Shown here one piece after another: positions 1-11,976 of a stretch of DNA of 64,000 nucleotides. The notes beneath the pieces are model-generated. The model worked only from the letters and a program-made list of their open reading frames with translations. It was not told where the DNA came from and did not search any database. Source of the DNA: Mytilinidion resinicola. Lineage: Eukaryota > Ascomycota > Dothideomycetes > Mytilinidiales > Mytilinidiaceae. Position numbers and translations under genes: made by a program. The stretch lies in the NCBI RefSeq assembly GCF_010093595.1, contig NW_022985440.1, positions 1,736,325 to 1,800,324 of the forward strand, written 5' to 3'. Every line of letters begins with the position of its first letter. The stretch's first letter is position 1.

Positions 1-1233
1 AAGTTCAAGAGGTGATGGACAAGAGGGAGACGATTCCGGTTGCGCTATTTGATACACTAGAGCCCGCCAATTTCAACGGCGATGGCCAGGTTGTTGACAG
101 CCTTTGGGTAGACCCTGCGGAGACCGCGAGTCGCTGCTTACCTGGCTTCGTGTCGATGTCGCGGTCATTGACGAAGCAGCGGGCGCAGAGGCCTGGAGGG
201 GCTCCTGGGCTTTGTCGAGGCTGTTGGTGCATTTTGCGCTAAAGTCGATAGCATTGGACGGGCTGCTGTCATCATCCACCAACACCAATCCCTGAACAGC
301 ACAGCCTCTTCTCTGCATGACGCCAAGCCTATACAAAGTATCCTGTCCTGATTTTGCTCTTCTCTTCCTGGTATCAGGCATCTGGATTGCCATATCGGCG
401 ACCTTGCAGGCCCAGTCCGCCTTCTTGACGCACCCTTCTGGTCCAGAGTAGGGACAAGGGACCCGTCAAATGTGTGCCCCATCTGGATTTCAGCGATCGG
501 AAAGAGAATCTCTGGGTTTCAGCAGTATTGGTTTGCTGGATACACTCATATCTCAGTACGGAGCAATACAACCTCAAGCGCTTCTTAGACCGCCTTGAGC
601 ACACGGCGGACAGCTTGGAATTCTCAAATTCAGCAGGATGTTAGGTGTGGCTCGTTAAAGCGGCACTGTATTTACGCATAATGCTCCTTATTGGGCTTAG
701 CAGTTCTACTATGCGACTACAAGTACAAGGGTAGTATTAGTCCTTCCATAGCACCACTTAGAGAACAAAGCTCCACGGCGAGTCCCGCAGCCCACCCCCA
801 CGACACCATAGTCTTACCGTGGCAAACGCGTCTCCCTAAGGCCTGATCTTTAAGTTCAATTCACATGCTTGAGAGCATAATATCCTGTCTCCATTCCTCA
901 TGTCGTACTGGAGCACCCCTGGCAGTCGTAAGCAGTACGTGACTGAACCACTGATCCGCTGACACTTTATCTTCGCCAATTTCTCTTGGATGCCACAGAC
1001 AATAGCAAAGCAGCTTGCACGAGTCTCAATAATCATTCTCAGCTTCCATTCATGTGCTTAGCCACACCTAAGAGCCCAAGGGCATCTCCCATAGCATCCA
1101 TAACATAGCGCCCAATGCCCTTGAAAGAGACCAGCTCGGAGACTATTTCACCCCGTTTCGTGATGTATGCCTTCCCATGGCTATAGCCTTCCGATTCCTC
1201 TCAGCACTTTTCAGCAGCACGTCGTCCTCACGC
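1..1233. other. left-edge region without a supported gene
   Basis: No open frame here looks like a conserved protein, and the frames are short and overlap on both strands. The first 240 bases on the plus strand are open and could be the end of a gene entering from the left, but I recognise nothing in the translation. The last part probably holds the 3' flank of the minus-strand RNA-dependent RNA polymerase that ends at 1234. Confidence 0.4.
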
Positions 1234-4200
1234 TCATGCATAAAGCCTCACCGGCCCCCTCAAACCGCTCCTCAACCTCGCCCTCTCTAGCTCCTCCAAA
1301 CAAACCGCCGCAACCACATACCGCCAACTCACCAGCCCCTTCCTTGGCCAACTCCCCACCTCCCTCAGCGAATTCTCCAAGCACGCCAGCGCACGCGGGA
1401 GCGCCTCCTCCCTCTTCACGTCATCGTCTTCTTCGTCCTCCTCATCTCCTTGCACAATCACCTTGATAGCGGCGGTGACGTCGCGGTTGAAGCGCTCAAC
1501 CATATCCTTCGCGTGCTCGCGGGTCTGCTTATTCTGCGCACCGAGGGATTTGCCTAGGATAGATCCGGAGAAGACTTCAAGTTCATTGAGGGGATGTGCC
1601 GGGTGGGTGGAGTATTGTGCCATTATGCTGACGAGGTTGGATTCGTACCTGCTGGCGTTAGATGCATTCTTCTCCCACTGCGTTTTGAAGTTTTGAAGAG
1701 GAAAGGAAGACTCACTCCTCTCTCAACGTCCTCGCCAAATCCATATACTGCAGATACTGCAATCCCACCGTCTCGCGCTTGACATGCTGCAACAATTTTT
1801 CCATCAAGCTATTTCTCGGATCCTTGGCCTTCGCAGTCCTTGAGTCCTTCTGCATCTGCTCGAAGAACTTTGCTTCGTCGATGGCGCGGTAGAGCCGGCC
1901 GAGGACGTTGTCGCTCTCGTAGTAGCGGAATTTGCGCTGGTCCGGGTCGAGTGCGCGGACGGGGTCGACTTCGTCGTCGTCCTCTTCGGCGTCTTCGAGC
2001 ACGGCGCCTTTGGACTCAACGAAGACGCGGGGTCCGGTGGCCATGAAGTCGGGGCGGACGCCGTTGTCTCCTCGGGGGAGTTTGGAAAGGTCGACCTAGA
2101 AACGTGTTCAGTCAGCGATTTGCTAAAGTCAGGCTCTACTCAAAGAGAAGTTATGTCGCTTACCGGAATGCCTGTCTTGGAAAAATCAACAGCAGTGGAG
2201 GCCATTTCTGCTAGTTTTATGCACTCTGGGTGGAACGTTCCTGGGAGGTCTTTGGTGGTGTGTTTGTCGGCCAATATCTGATGAAGGGTGGAAATGCGTC
2301 CCAGTTGGTCCGTTTCCATGAATTTGATGAAGAAGTCGGTCATGTCTTTCGGCTCAACCGGACGTCCGATGTCTACCGGCTCCTGACGAGGGTAGTCAGC
2401 CGGCTCCTTGGTCACTTTTGGTATCAGTCGAGGTTCATAGATGACTTGATAGAGATCTCCATCAAGATCTCCGCCGCTGAGTTGGCTCGGCAGATCTCGA
2501 TCTCCCCACTGGCTGAACATGACACAGTTGTAGATGTTCTTCAACGGTGAGTTCGATGGCACGTCAACAGCCTCGACCAACTGGATGTCGCCTGGGTGGA
2601 GTGCCGGTGCTCGAGTGATCACCACTCGCTCTCGTACTAACACCGAACGTTGTCGCTTCCCATCTTTCATCTTTTCCGTTGCAACATAGACTTGGCCCTT
2701 CTTCAGATATCCAGTCTCGTCCATGATTCCGTAAAGCGTATAGCCGTTTTCTACCGGAATACGGGAGCGATGCTTGATTTCTCGGAGTCTGGAAAGCACT
2801 GCAATTTCTATGGTGTCGGTGAGGAACTTATCCTGCTGAAATTCAAGTCCGATGGTGTGCATCCTTTTAAGCAGGCTCGCTGTCTTCGCTGCTTGTCCTA
2901 TGTGGGCCCACTCGAGGAAAACAGATGCGTTCAAGGTGTGGAGTGTGACTTGTCGAAGCTGGCGGACTACTTGCTCTTGAAGCTCTAAGAACGCTTTGGC
3001 TGGCACTTGAAGGTCTTCCAGAATCTTGATAAACTGACGGTTTAGGTGTAGCGGCAAGGGTGAGAACGACCCGCCGCAAAGTTCGATGTCATGAGAGGTT
3101 GCCTCATGAAACTTCTCCATTGATGGCCGTGTGCAAATCTGATAGCCATCGAGACGAGAGTCTAGCGAGACTACTCCCTTTACGCCAGCCATTCGAATTT
3201 GAAGTATTGTTGGCTTCAACGATTTTCCGACGCCATACTCAAGCCACACCTGCCTAAGAAGTTTCATAGAGATCGTTCCACAGCCTGAGATATTTGGTCA
3301 GTATTTTGCACACTTTTAGGATATGTTGAAGAAATTCAGGCAGTGAGGAATCGTATCAGCGTGCAAAAGGAGAGAACTTACCATCACTGAACACGCGGCC
3401 GTTTCTCTCCACATCCTTAGTCTCAAACCATGCTCCGTCAGGGAGAGAGACGGATGTCAAGGTATCAGAGAATGCTTGACCAATCCGGGCAGCACATTTC
3501 GCAGGAGAACGAAAGGTCGTGAAGTTTCCGAGGCCTCTGATCACGTCTGGAGAAAACACCAATCCACCGTCGAGCGTGAACGGTGCCATGAACCAGCAGG
3601 ACTGGCTTCTTAGAGACGAATGCGAGAACCCGAGGAATTTGAATGTTCGACCGGCAATGTTCACCCCTTTGTCAAGGATCTGCTTGAAGCGACCATGGTA
3701 GATTCTCTCTTGGTTTGCACGTGCGTCGAAATGAACAGGCGTGGCATCTTCGTCACCAAAGGTAACTCGAAGGAAATAGTCGTGATACTTTGCGTACTTG
3801 CGCAAAACTCTGTTCGTTACCTCAGGGTCGGGGCCAGTGAGTAACAGGCCGCATGGAGTGATCAAAACTTTGTGGACGAGGGCCAGATGCTCACGCTCCT
3901 CTACGCGCTTGTATATTGATTCGTCTTGCTCTTTGTATGCAGCTTCAGTATGATGACGAAGGCGCTTTAACAGTTCATCGGGCCTGAAATTCTTGGTTTC
4001 TGCTCGTGGACCCGGAAACTCAACTTCATGTACTAGTCTTCCTAAAGCAGTGGCGACTTGGTTTGTTTTGTAAACGGCAACAAGGCTGGCTAAGCCTGGT
4101 ATTAGGATTTGGATTGTTGAAGGTGACAGGATGCCGTTCAGCGCCAGACGCTCCAGCTGGAACCGGACTGGGTAGGTCAAAGATATATTTCTCGTATAGT

Positions 4201-5215
4201 CCGCCAAGACGGAAGACAGTCTAGAGTAGTCTTGCGTGAAGGTGGTTGGAGGCTTCCGCACACGGGTTTCAAAGGTCATGTGGTCGGGTATACCCGCCCT
4301 CTTTTTGATCGTCCGAACAGCCTCCTCCATCAATCGTCGGTCGGATAGGGAAACCTGGTAGACAAAGCAAGATCCCACAGTACCCTCATGCCCTTTTGCA
4401 ATCGATGAAAGCCGAATCCTCTTTCCCTGAGACCTGTCTTGTTGCGAAGGAATGAACGCCGGCGCGGTCGGAGCCAGTTTGGCGGAACTAATTGAAAGTT
4501 TCATCAGGCTGGCTAGAAGATCCTCAGTGGTAGTGGAATTGGGCTTGTATATGTCACCTGCAAGTGTATCCTCGTAGATCTTTGGAGGCCACCTGAGGGT
4601 AAGGGATATCGTTGCGGTCGTGGAGTTCCCCGTAAGAACATGCTCGATACTATAGTACGGAACATCAAGCCGGCAATGGGGGAGGTCTGGATTGCGATGC
4701 AGCAGAACCACAAGTGAGGATGTACCAAAGGTAATTGTCCCAGCTCTCTCGTCTCGATAGTATTGATCGAAAGTAAGCAGGGAATTCTGATAAGACCAAG
4801 CTCCGCAATGCAACGTCCGGAATGCAAAGACGGTTTGAAGATTTCGCTTGGAATTCAGAGCTGCATTCTTTGAAGGTTGGCTTTGCCTCTCGCGGGTCTT
4901 TTTGTCGGCCAGCTGTAAGCTCTTCCTTAGATGCTCGTCTTGCGCGTTCTTGCTGGCCGTGCAGTTGAGAGCAGACCCGCCAAAGTACAGAGGTTGCATT
5001 GGAGTGGACCGAAATCTCGCTCCGTGTAGAAGGAGAAATTGCGTCGCCTTATCTACATCGGGAAGAGACAAGATGGCGAAGTTCTTGTTCCTGACCTTAT
5101 TGAGCTCGAACGCGAGAACGCCAAGCTGGAGCAGGCTGGTCCTCAGGAAATCCTTCAGCTGATCCGTGGTGGATTGAAGCGGAACATTTCGAATGAAGAT
5201 ATCCATCTTGGACAC
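1234..5215 (-). CDS. RNA-dependent RNA polymerase (quelling / RNA silencing type)
   Basis: Cellular RNA-dependent RNA polymerase of the QDE-1/SAD-1/RRP family, which makes double-stranded RNA for Dicer in quelling or meiotic silencing. Four exons (5215-3382, 3284-2164, 2095-1716, 1648-1234) keep frame and give about 1249 residues. The first three junctions are well supported; the last intron (1649-1715) was chosen because its acceptor follows a CTAAC branch site and avoids a frame break. Residues 1-80 look like an RRM (DIFIRNVPLQ start). The SDGCGTIS motif spans the first junction. The catalytic DLDGD triad is at residues 884-888 (bases 2469-2455), preceded by SQLSGG, and the conserved TGIPVDLSKLPR stretch follows. 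All key residues are present. Which of the fungal paralogue clades it belongs to cannot be told from the sequence alone. Confidence 0.93.
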
Positions 5216-6334
5216 CAGTCATAGAGGGTAGCGGTGCCCAGGGCGATTGTTTCGTCAAGACCGAGCCGTAGAAGTAGTGTGAATAGTGTCAGCAGACCAG
5301 AGGCAGTTTCGAGTCATCCGCCAGCTTGGCATGTACTTGAGATAAGCACGTACAATTTCTTTTTCGTGGTCGCAGTGAGAATCGACGCTGGACCTCTGGT
5401 GGTGGTTGTCGTTGAAGCAGTGTAACGGCGAGTCCAGGTGGGGCAGCCAGCAGCCAATCCCAGGTGAGGCTACGATCGACTGCTCACCGGAAACTGCAGA
5501 GCCTCGACAGGCTTGTCTGAGTGGATGTAAGAATTGACCGAGGAGAGAAGGTGCGGGTGACAGGTCACAAGTCAGAAGCGGGCGGGTTTGCTTCCGAGAA
5601 GTGAGGTGGCCTGCGGGTCGCTGCCTGATTCGATGCGATGCAGGCCTTCGTGTCCATGCTCTATTCAGCTCGCCTCTCAATGTTTTGGAGGGTACCTAGA
5701 TGCTCTTATCTATCACGCCTTATTTGGAAAGTCGCGATGCTAGAACACTAGGGTGGATTCGAGAGACCTAGGAATTGGAAAAGCTCCGATAGCCGCGCGC
5801 TAGAGATGCCGCTAAGTTAAGGGAGAATAGAGGAGTTGAACGGGGAATAATCATGCGGGGAAATGTGCATTTAAAGACAGTGCCGGAAGAGCAGTCTCTT
5901 TTCTGATGATATTCTCTGGGATGCCCCAGCAACATCAGGTGTGGGTCAACTCCCGTTAACTTCCCCAGATCTTCGAAAACAAACGAAAGCACTAAGTCGT
6001 GGCACAAAACCGACAAAAACCGAAGTACTCGCGTTATGTCAAGCCAAATTTAAGGGATGGGGTGTTGCATATGGCTTCTTATACTCCCACGCACTCACAA
6101 AATCCTACTCGGATACTCTATACGCTTTTGACCAACCGTAGAACCGAGCTTTCCAAAGAAATCATCGCATTCAATCAAGCCACGCACTAGAGTCGAGTCA
6201 TCCCAAGCTAAACACGCCATTCATGCCATGCGCTTTTCTATAGGCCGACCCTGAAGCAAACATGTATGGCCCAGACCTGCTATTTGTTCGATGCAAGCGG
6301 AAGAGTGCACCTTGCCTCTGCTACAGCCTCCAAC
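5216..6334. other. intergenic, RdRP promoter and CHO1 3' flank
   Basis: About 1.1 kb between two minus-strand genes. A 141-codon open frame on the minus strand (5680-5255) has no recognisable content and no codon pattern that persuades me. I see no RNA gene or repeat. The part near 5216-5700 is presumably the promoter and leader of the polymerase gene. Confidence 0.45.
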
Positions 6335-7309
6335 CTACGGTTTCGGTATGTGGAGCGACTTGCTTACCATCAAGCAGCCATGCACGATGAATAGACCCAC
6401 AACTGGGTGGAACTCGAACGCAGTACCGGTGAGCGCCGTTCCGTAGGGGATATTCTCCAACACCCAGCCTTGCGATACCCAGTATGCCATGAGGCTGACC
6501 AACGAGAGAGAGGTTGGAATTGGCGTGCCTTCGAAATATTTCGATTTCCCGGTTGCGTCTTTGGGAAGAGCGGTGACCGTCACGTTGAAGCGAGCGAGGC
6601 GGAGCAGCCCGCATAGGACGAAGATGGTTAGGAGGACATGGTCAACAGGAGTGCGGAGTCCTATGGCAAAGGCAGCAGCAGCCGGCCCGACACCAAAGGA
6701 GATCTAAACCAGCAGTATTAGTCTGAATTCTAATTCTGATATCGACTTGAACGGCGCGACTTGAGGCTGCTTACCAGGTCCGCCAGCGAGTCCAGCTCCT
6801 GGCCCATGAGGGACGACTTCTGCCGCCACCTTGCGACCTTGCCATCCATGAAATCGAAGAATAGGCCTAGAGGAACGAATCCGAGAGCGGCATAGATGTT
6901 GGTGTATGAATGTGGATCGCCGAGACAGTATCGCATTGACGAGAACACGGACATAACTCCGCAGAAGCCTGTGATATAGTCTTAGTGCTTGCGCTCGCGC
7001 CTTGGGCCCAGTGAGAACATACCATTTAAGGCGGTGATGAAGTCGGCCAGATGTAGGGCTCTGTTCGAAGGTTAGAGCGCTGTGCAGTAGGTGGGGCTTT
7101 GCGAGTAGGCGCGTCGTACCGGATCAGAGAGAAGTGACCAGAATCGGAGTTCAGCAGTCTTGCTTGCTTGTCCTGAGCTATTGGCCGTTAACGCTTGCTA
7201 AAGTTGTCCAGTTCTCGGGCTACCCACTCGGATCGGGTTTGGTCAAGTCTTTGACCGGTGCTGCGATGTCCTTCTCAGCGCCGTTGGGGCCGCCGTTTCG
7301 TCGAGACAT
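6335..7309 (-). CDS. CHO1: CDP-diacylglycerol--serine O-phosphatidyltransferase (phosphatidylserine synthase)
   Basis: Makes phosphatidylserine from CDP-diacylglycerol and serine in the ER membrane, the first step of the CDP-DAG route to phosphatidylethanolamine and phosphatidylcholine. Five exons (7309-7224, 7158-7120, 7060-7023, 6968-6775, 6703-6335) join in frame to about 241 residues, close to the family length. The complete CDP-alcohol phosphatidyltransferase signature is visible: D96-G97-x2-A100-R101-x8-G110-x3-D114-x3-D118. Family stretches [27 protein letters not shown] and [12 protein letters not shown] are all present, with several hydrophobic membrane segments after the active site. 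The C-terminus SKSLHIPKP is typical, so the GTAAGC just before it is read as coding rather than as a donor. The short N-terminus makes the start at 7309 convincing. Confidence 0.95.
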
Positions 7310-8097
7310 AGCGATGGTTTTGCTCGAGCGAATGGGTAGAGTGTAGGGAAGTAGGCGATGTGTGTTTACAGAGGTGGAAACCGGGGGGTTGGCTGAAATA
7401 GGGCAGTGGTTGGAGGTGACGGAGCCTTTGTTTTTCAACCTTGGAAGTTCGTGAAGTTCGTGAATGACGTCCACACAGCCACGTCTGCCAAGGATTCCGC
7501 ACGGGTCTATTAGTGGCGCATCAGGTCTAGATTTGTTTCAATGGAACGAAACATTCATGTGATAGAGGAGTGTGGGAGCAAGCTCTTTCGAAACCTCACG
7601 CTCATGCATACACTCCTAGACATGATATCATGATTATTATTTCCAACCCGCCTCATCATCCACGTATTGCCTCGCAGAGTCCAGTATTCCGCCGCCCCAA
7701 TCCCGCTAAACCGCGGCCCCTATTCAAATTCCTCCATTACCGATATTAGTAGGACCAATCCACCGATCCGTCCATGTAACAGACATCTAATCCCTCCATC
7801 TCTTCTCCGATCTACAACGCCACCTCCCGGCCAAGCGGGCTGGCACATTGTTGTAGGAAGAAGGCCAACAGAAGCTGGTTTGTTGGTGCCAAATGCGAAT
7901 CCTTCCAATACAGAATTGACAATCCTGGCCAAAAAAAATTGTTGTATATACAGTACAGGGAATATGCCGTGTTCGCCGTAACGCTAGAAGAAAGGGGAAC
8001 CGGCGAGAGCGACGACGGCGGGGTGCTAGAGTTTGTAGCCGGTAAGTAGTGGTGTGAGAAAGGCTATTGCTGCGCTAGAAAGCCGTTTGTGGTGACT
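7310..8097. other. intergenic between CHO1 and the metallopeptidase gene
   Basis: CHO1 promoter plus the 3' flank of the metallopeptidase gene, both on the minus strand. Only short frames without recognisable content occur. No repeat or RNA gene was seen. Confidence 0.4.
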
Positions 8098-10596
8098 TCA
8101 ACGAGTGATGATTAGAGAAAAGCCGTCCAGCCATCCTGCGCAAGAACCGGAGATGCCGGCTATGATGTACCCGCGGGGAGGCAGTAGGGTATGTCTATAA
8201 AACACGTTAGCATATGTGCGATGAGCGAAAAGTGACCGACTTGATCTTACCCACTGCCGCCAGTAGGATTCCCGAAGATTTCGCTTTTCCGTCCCAGACT
8301 AGTCAGAATTTGTAACCCATCAATCCACAAGCCGGCTCGCAGGTAAAAGCCCATCAGGAGCTCGCCTCTCCGAGTGTCCAAAGTAAATTCTGAGCCACCA
8401 GCCTTTCCTCCTCTCTTCCCGAACAGCTGGCTCTCCGAGTCTTCGTAGAAGAACTCAATTCCATCCACAGCAAATCCATGGTAGACTCTAATGGTCTTGA
8501 GGAGTTTGGTTTGGATGTAACAACTGTCGATTATGACCTCCTGCGGTTGAGAGCCTTCCATTTGAGAGAAGCCAAGCTTGCTGCCGCGAAAGCCCCATCG
8601 GCCATCTGGAAGGCGAACACGGCAGTTCTTCGTATTGGCAAGTTGGCTAAAGTCCTCTACGACATGCTTTCCTCCGCCGGTTGAGTAGATTTCCAGCTTC
8701 AGCTTCTTGTTTCGTTTGTCCCTGGGTAACCGGTCTCGCAGGTCAGACTCGGTGAGCGAAACGTGGGCAGGAGGCGATTTGCCACTGGTCGGGTCGAAGT
8801 ACTCGATGTGAGTACGGCAAAGGTCGTCTCCTTCTGTGTATAGCTCAATCCAGGCTACACCAGTTGGCGCCGTGGCTAGCACTCCACCATCAACTGTCCA
8901 GACTTGAACGCTTCCGTCGGCGCTCGGCGTCATGTCAGACGGAAGTTTGAAGCAAGGGTGGAAGCGGAACCGCAGACAGTCCAGTCTGTGCCATGCGCAC
9001 TCGTCTTGTTGCAAGACAAGGCGCTGTCCTGGAGACTTTGTGCGCGTGGAGTAAGGTTCCCTACACGTAAACGTTCGGTTGAGTCGAACATAGTCGCGTA
9101 ACATGACACCGCTTTCTTGGTGCGGGCACCCGAACAAATGCCCTGTTTCATGCATATGGGCACCAATGCCAATGTTGGCCGCCTCCCAGTTGCTCCCGGA
9201 CTCATTGCAGTCGTTTGCAACGTACGCCGTATCAGTCTTCGTGCAATCTGAGAATGCGGGCACAACTTCTTCAAGACTTGCTGGATAGCTCTGTAGCGCG
9301 TGTGATCCGAAGATAGCAAGCTGAAGGTCGCCATCGCCGCCGCCAAGCGCAGCATGTCCCCGAACGACTTTCACTTTCGGGTCCCAGTGAGTGTCAAGAA
9401 ACAAGCACGAGACGTAGTGCTTCTGCCCAGGTTTGAGCTGAAAGTATTCCTTCACCGCATCCCCAGCAATTCCAAAGAGGTCCCCTTTCTTGGTAGCCTT
9501 GTCGTACTGTTGCGCAAGATCGAGATCTCTGATCTCAGCCATGGTCTTATTCGATCTGATTATATGGATTTTGGCCTCGTTTCGCATCGTTCCGGTATTC
9601 TGATCCTCGTACGTAAGTGTGCCAGGTTGCCATTGTTCTTCAATTCTGAAGCACCGACGACCTAGACCATTGCGGTACATTTGTTCGCCGGTGAAGGCTT
9701 GCCATAAGTATGCTGCCATGCGGAATTTCCTAGTTGCAATATCCAATCCATTCCCTTCCCTCTGTAACCGCTCGGGTACCGCATCATACGTTCCGGGGGA
9801 ATCCTTCCCAAGAATTATGGCTAAATGCAGAGGCGGAGACGAGTTGAGAGGAAGGTAATTGATCTGGATGAAAGATGAATGCGCTGGGATTGAGGTGGTG
9901 CCGGAGGACACCTTTGGTGAAGTAAAGTCCAGACGCAGCCGATTTGGCCCAGGTTGTAGGTGGACTAGTGCTTTGAAGTGAGAGTCTTGGACAGGCCAAT
10001 TGGTCGGGGGGAAGCTGTCTTGGTGATGGCAACAGGTCAAAGTGCCGTCCAGCGGCTTCAGTGACGGGTCACCGATCGTCCCTGAGATTAACAGCACTTT
10101 CTGGTGTGTCTGGATGCTGTTAGCGCAATCAACCCGAGTCATGGGCAAGTTCCGTACCCAAGTGTTGTCTGTTATGGAGAGGACCCTTGGCGCGAGAAGG
10201 GACGAGGTGTTTAAAGACCTCTGTGAGGCATTGGTGCCGAAGGAATTCATTCCCTGTAGCGAAAATATGGTCAATGGAGTGTCAGCGTAAAACGCGGGGC
10301 CGAGTACGCACGTTGAGGCTGTATCGCTTTGTGTTTATTGGCGGGCGCTGGGGAATCGGCGGAGGAGTTCCGCCATGCACGCCGTTGGATTCTTCTGACG
10401 GGAGGGTGCTCGGCGGCGTTGTCGAGCCAAAGGTGCCTGGAGTCGAGTTAAGGGTCGACGAGGACTTGTTCCGCATGATGCTGCCATTGCCGTTGCTGGT
10501 GCTATTGGTATTGATATTCGGGTCGGCCTTGCTGGAGGGACCGTCTTTGCGGAAGCTTGATTTGGACCTTCTGCGCAGGTTCTTAAGGAAGGGCAT
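8098..10596 (-). CDS. zinc metallopeptidase with C-terminal jacalin-like lectin domain
   Basis: Putative zinc peptidase of the fungal family that includes yeast YIL108W and S. pombe SPAC607.06c; substrate unknown. Three exons (10596-10312, 10253-8251, 8194-8098) give about 794 residues. The N-terminal 95 residues are basic then Ser/Pro-rich (MPFLKNLRRRSK start) and likely disordered. The zinc site H463-E464-T-G-H467 sits in the context GAHMHETGHLFGCPHQ, with a third ligand probably just downstream. The last ~150 residues form a jacalin-like fold. Its end is supplied by the small third exon (LLPPRGYIIAGISG, then WLDGFSLIITR), so ignoring the last intron would truncate the lectin domain. No signal peptide is apparent, which fits a cytosolic protein. 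It is divergent to the Whi5-like gene. Confidence 0.88.
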
Positions 10597-11976
10597 AACG
10601 AGGGCGGACGTGAAGCTGTCTGGCAGCAGGTGAGCGGAGGGTAGCGACGGGGCGTTATCATGCGATGGAGACCCGGGGAAAGCGAATGACGGCGGGTGGG
10701 GAGCACGGCTGGGACAGAGCAGGACGGGGTATGTAGGTGCAATGCAGGGAAAAACGGGAGGACAGCAGCGAGCGGAGGAGGAGGCACAAGACAGCTCCAA
10801 CGCAGAGACCAAAAAGACGGAGACCGCGGACGGGCTGCAACGTGGTGGTGAGTGAGGGTGGAGGATCGCTCGGAGCGGCAGCAGTTCGGGCGCTAGATTA
10901 AGCTATCTAGCGGCAGGTTTATCTCTGCATGCACTGGCACTTGTCGATGCTCTTGAGCAGCAAGTGGGCAGGGCGCGCGTTTGCCACCGCTTCTTATTGC
11001 TGCTAATTGTACAACCAACGGCGCCAGCAGGAACGGACCCCGGGCGTCTGCGAGCAGGACAATGCGAGCAGCGCCGCGAATCGCCTCCGAACAGCCTCGC
11101 ACTGGAGAGCTTCACGTGGGCAACTGGGTGGCCAGAGGGAGATTGGCATAGGCCCAGGGAAATGTGATGACGCAAGAGCCGTACTTGTTTCTCCAGTTCC
11201 AAGCGGTGGAGGCTCCAGGGCTCCCCAGCCGATTGGCAGGAGGCCCACACCTGGCCGAGATGTGGTAGCGCTGGGCAAGATAGCCGGCCCACGGAATGCC
11301 GAATGCCACGAGAGCAGAACCACGGGAGAGCATTCAGCACGGGAGGCTGTCCGTGGACGGGCATCTTCAAGACCCTTGTTTCTACGAAAAGCAGTTGCGG
11401 TCGGTGGTGGGTGGCACCTGTTTCTAGCATCATGCTCTCCTCTCCAGCGCAAGAGTTCAGATCATCTACACATCGTACTGCAAGGCTGTGTGACTGCTAT
11501 CAGAATCGAGCCGTGCACCAGCGTCTGTCCGTTAAACTGCAAGCCTGCACAGGTTATGCACGCCAAGGGCGTAAAATACCGCCGTCGTACTATCCGGCTG
11601 CAGCGGGCTAGCGGCGTATCCACCTTGAAATGCCTGCTCCCGGCGTCGCTTTGGAGACGGCCCAATCGCAAATCCTCAACCTTGGAAGCTTCTTGCACCA
11701 GGCGCCCGCGAGAGATTGCAGCCAACGCCGCCGCTCACGACAGAAGCACTCCGCCCCGGCAATTCATCCAGCCTAGCCTCGCCGGCTCATTCACCAGCCC
11801 TGGGCCCTACCCGCAGCCACGCCAGGACCGACCAGTTCTTCACCGAGGCCGTGCCCGAGCGCTGCTCTCCCTCGCATGCCTCCGCCCTCAGCTCACCCCG
11901 AACCTCCTGAAACACTTGCGAGCAACCTCTGCCTCTGCATCCAAGCCAGCTCTTCGAATCTGTGACTGCTGCGACT
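10597..11976. other. divergent promoter region, metallopeptidase / Whi5-like gene
   Basis: About 1.4 kb of GC-rich DNA between two divergent start codons. Long open frames exist on both strands (for example 11007-12002 on plus and 11433-10903 on minus), but they overlap each other and read as low-information Arg/Ser/Ala-rich sequence. That is expected of GC-rich non-coding DNA. It probably contains long 5' leaders. Confidence 0.45.

Noticed and set aside
1649..1715. Shorter 38-bp intron in the RdRP gene ending at the first CAG
   Set aside because: It breaks the frame; the CAG 29 bases further on follows a CTAAC branch site and restores the frame exactly.
5255..5680. 141-codon minus-strand frame upstream of the RdRP gene
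   Set aside because: No recognisable content and it ends before the polymerase start; treated as leader or promoter.
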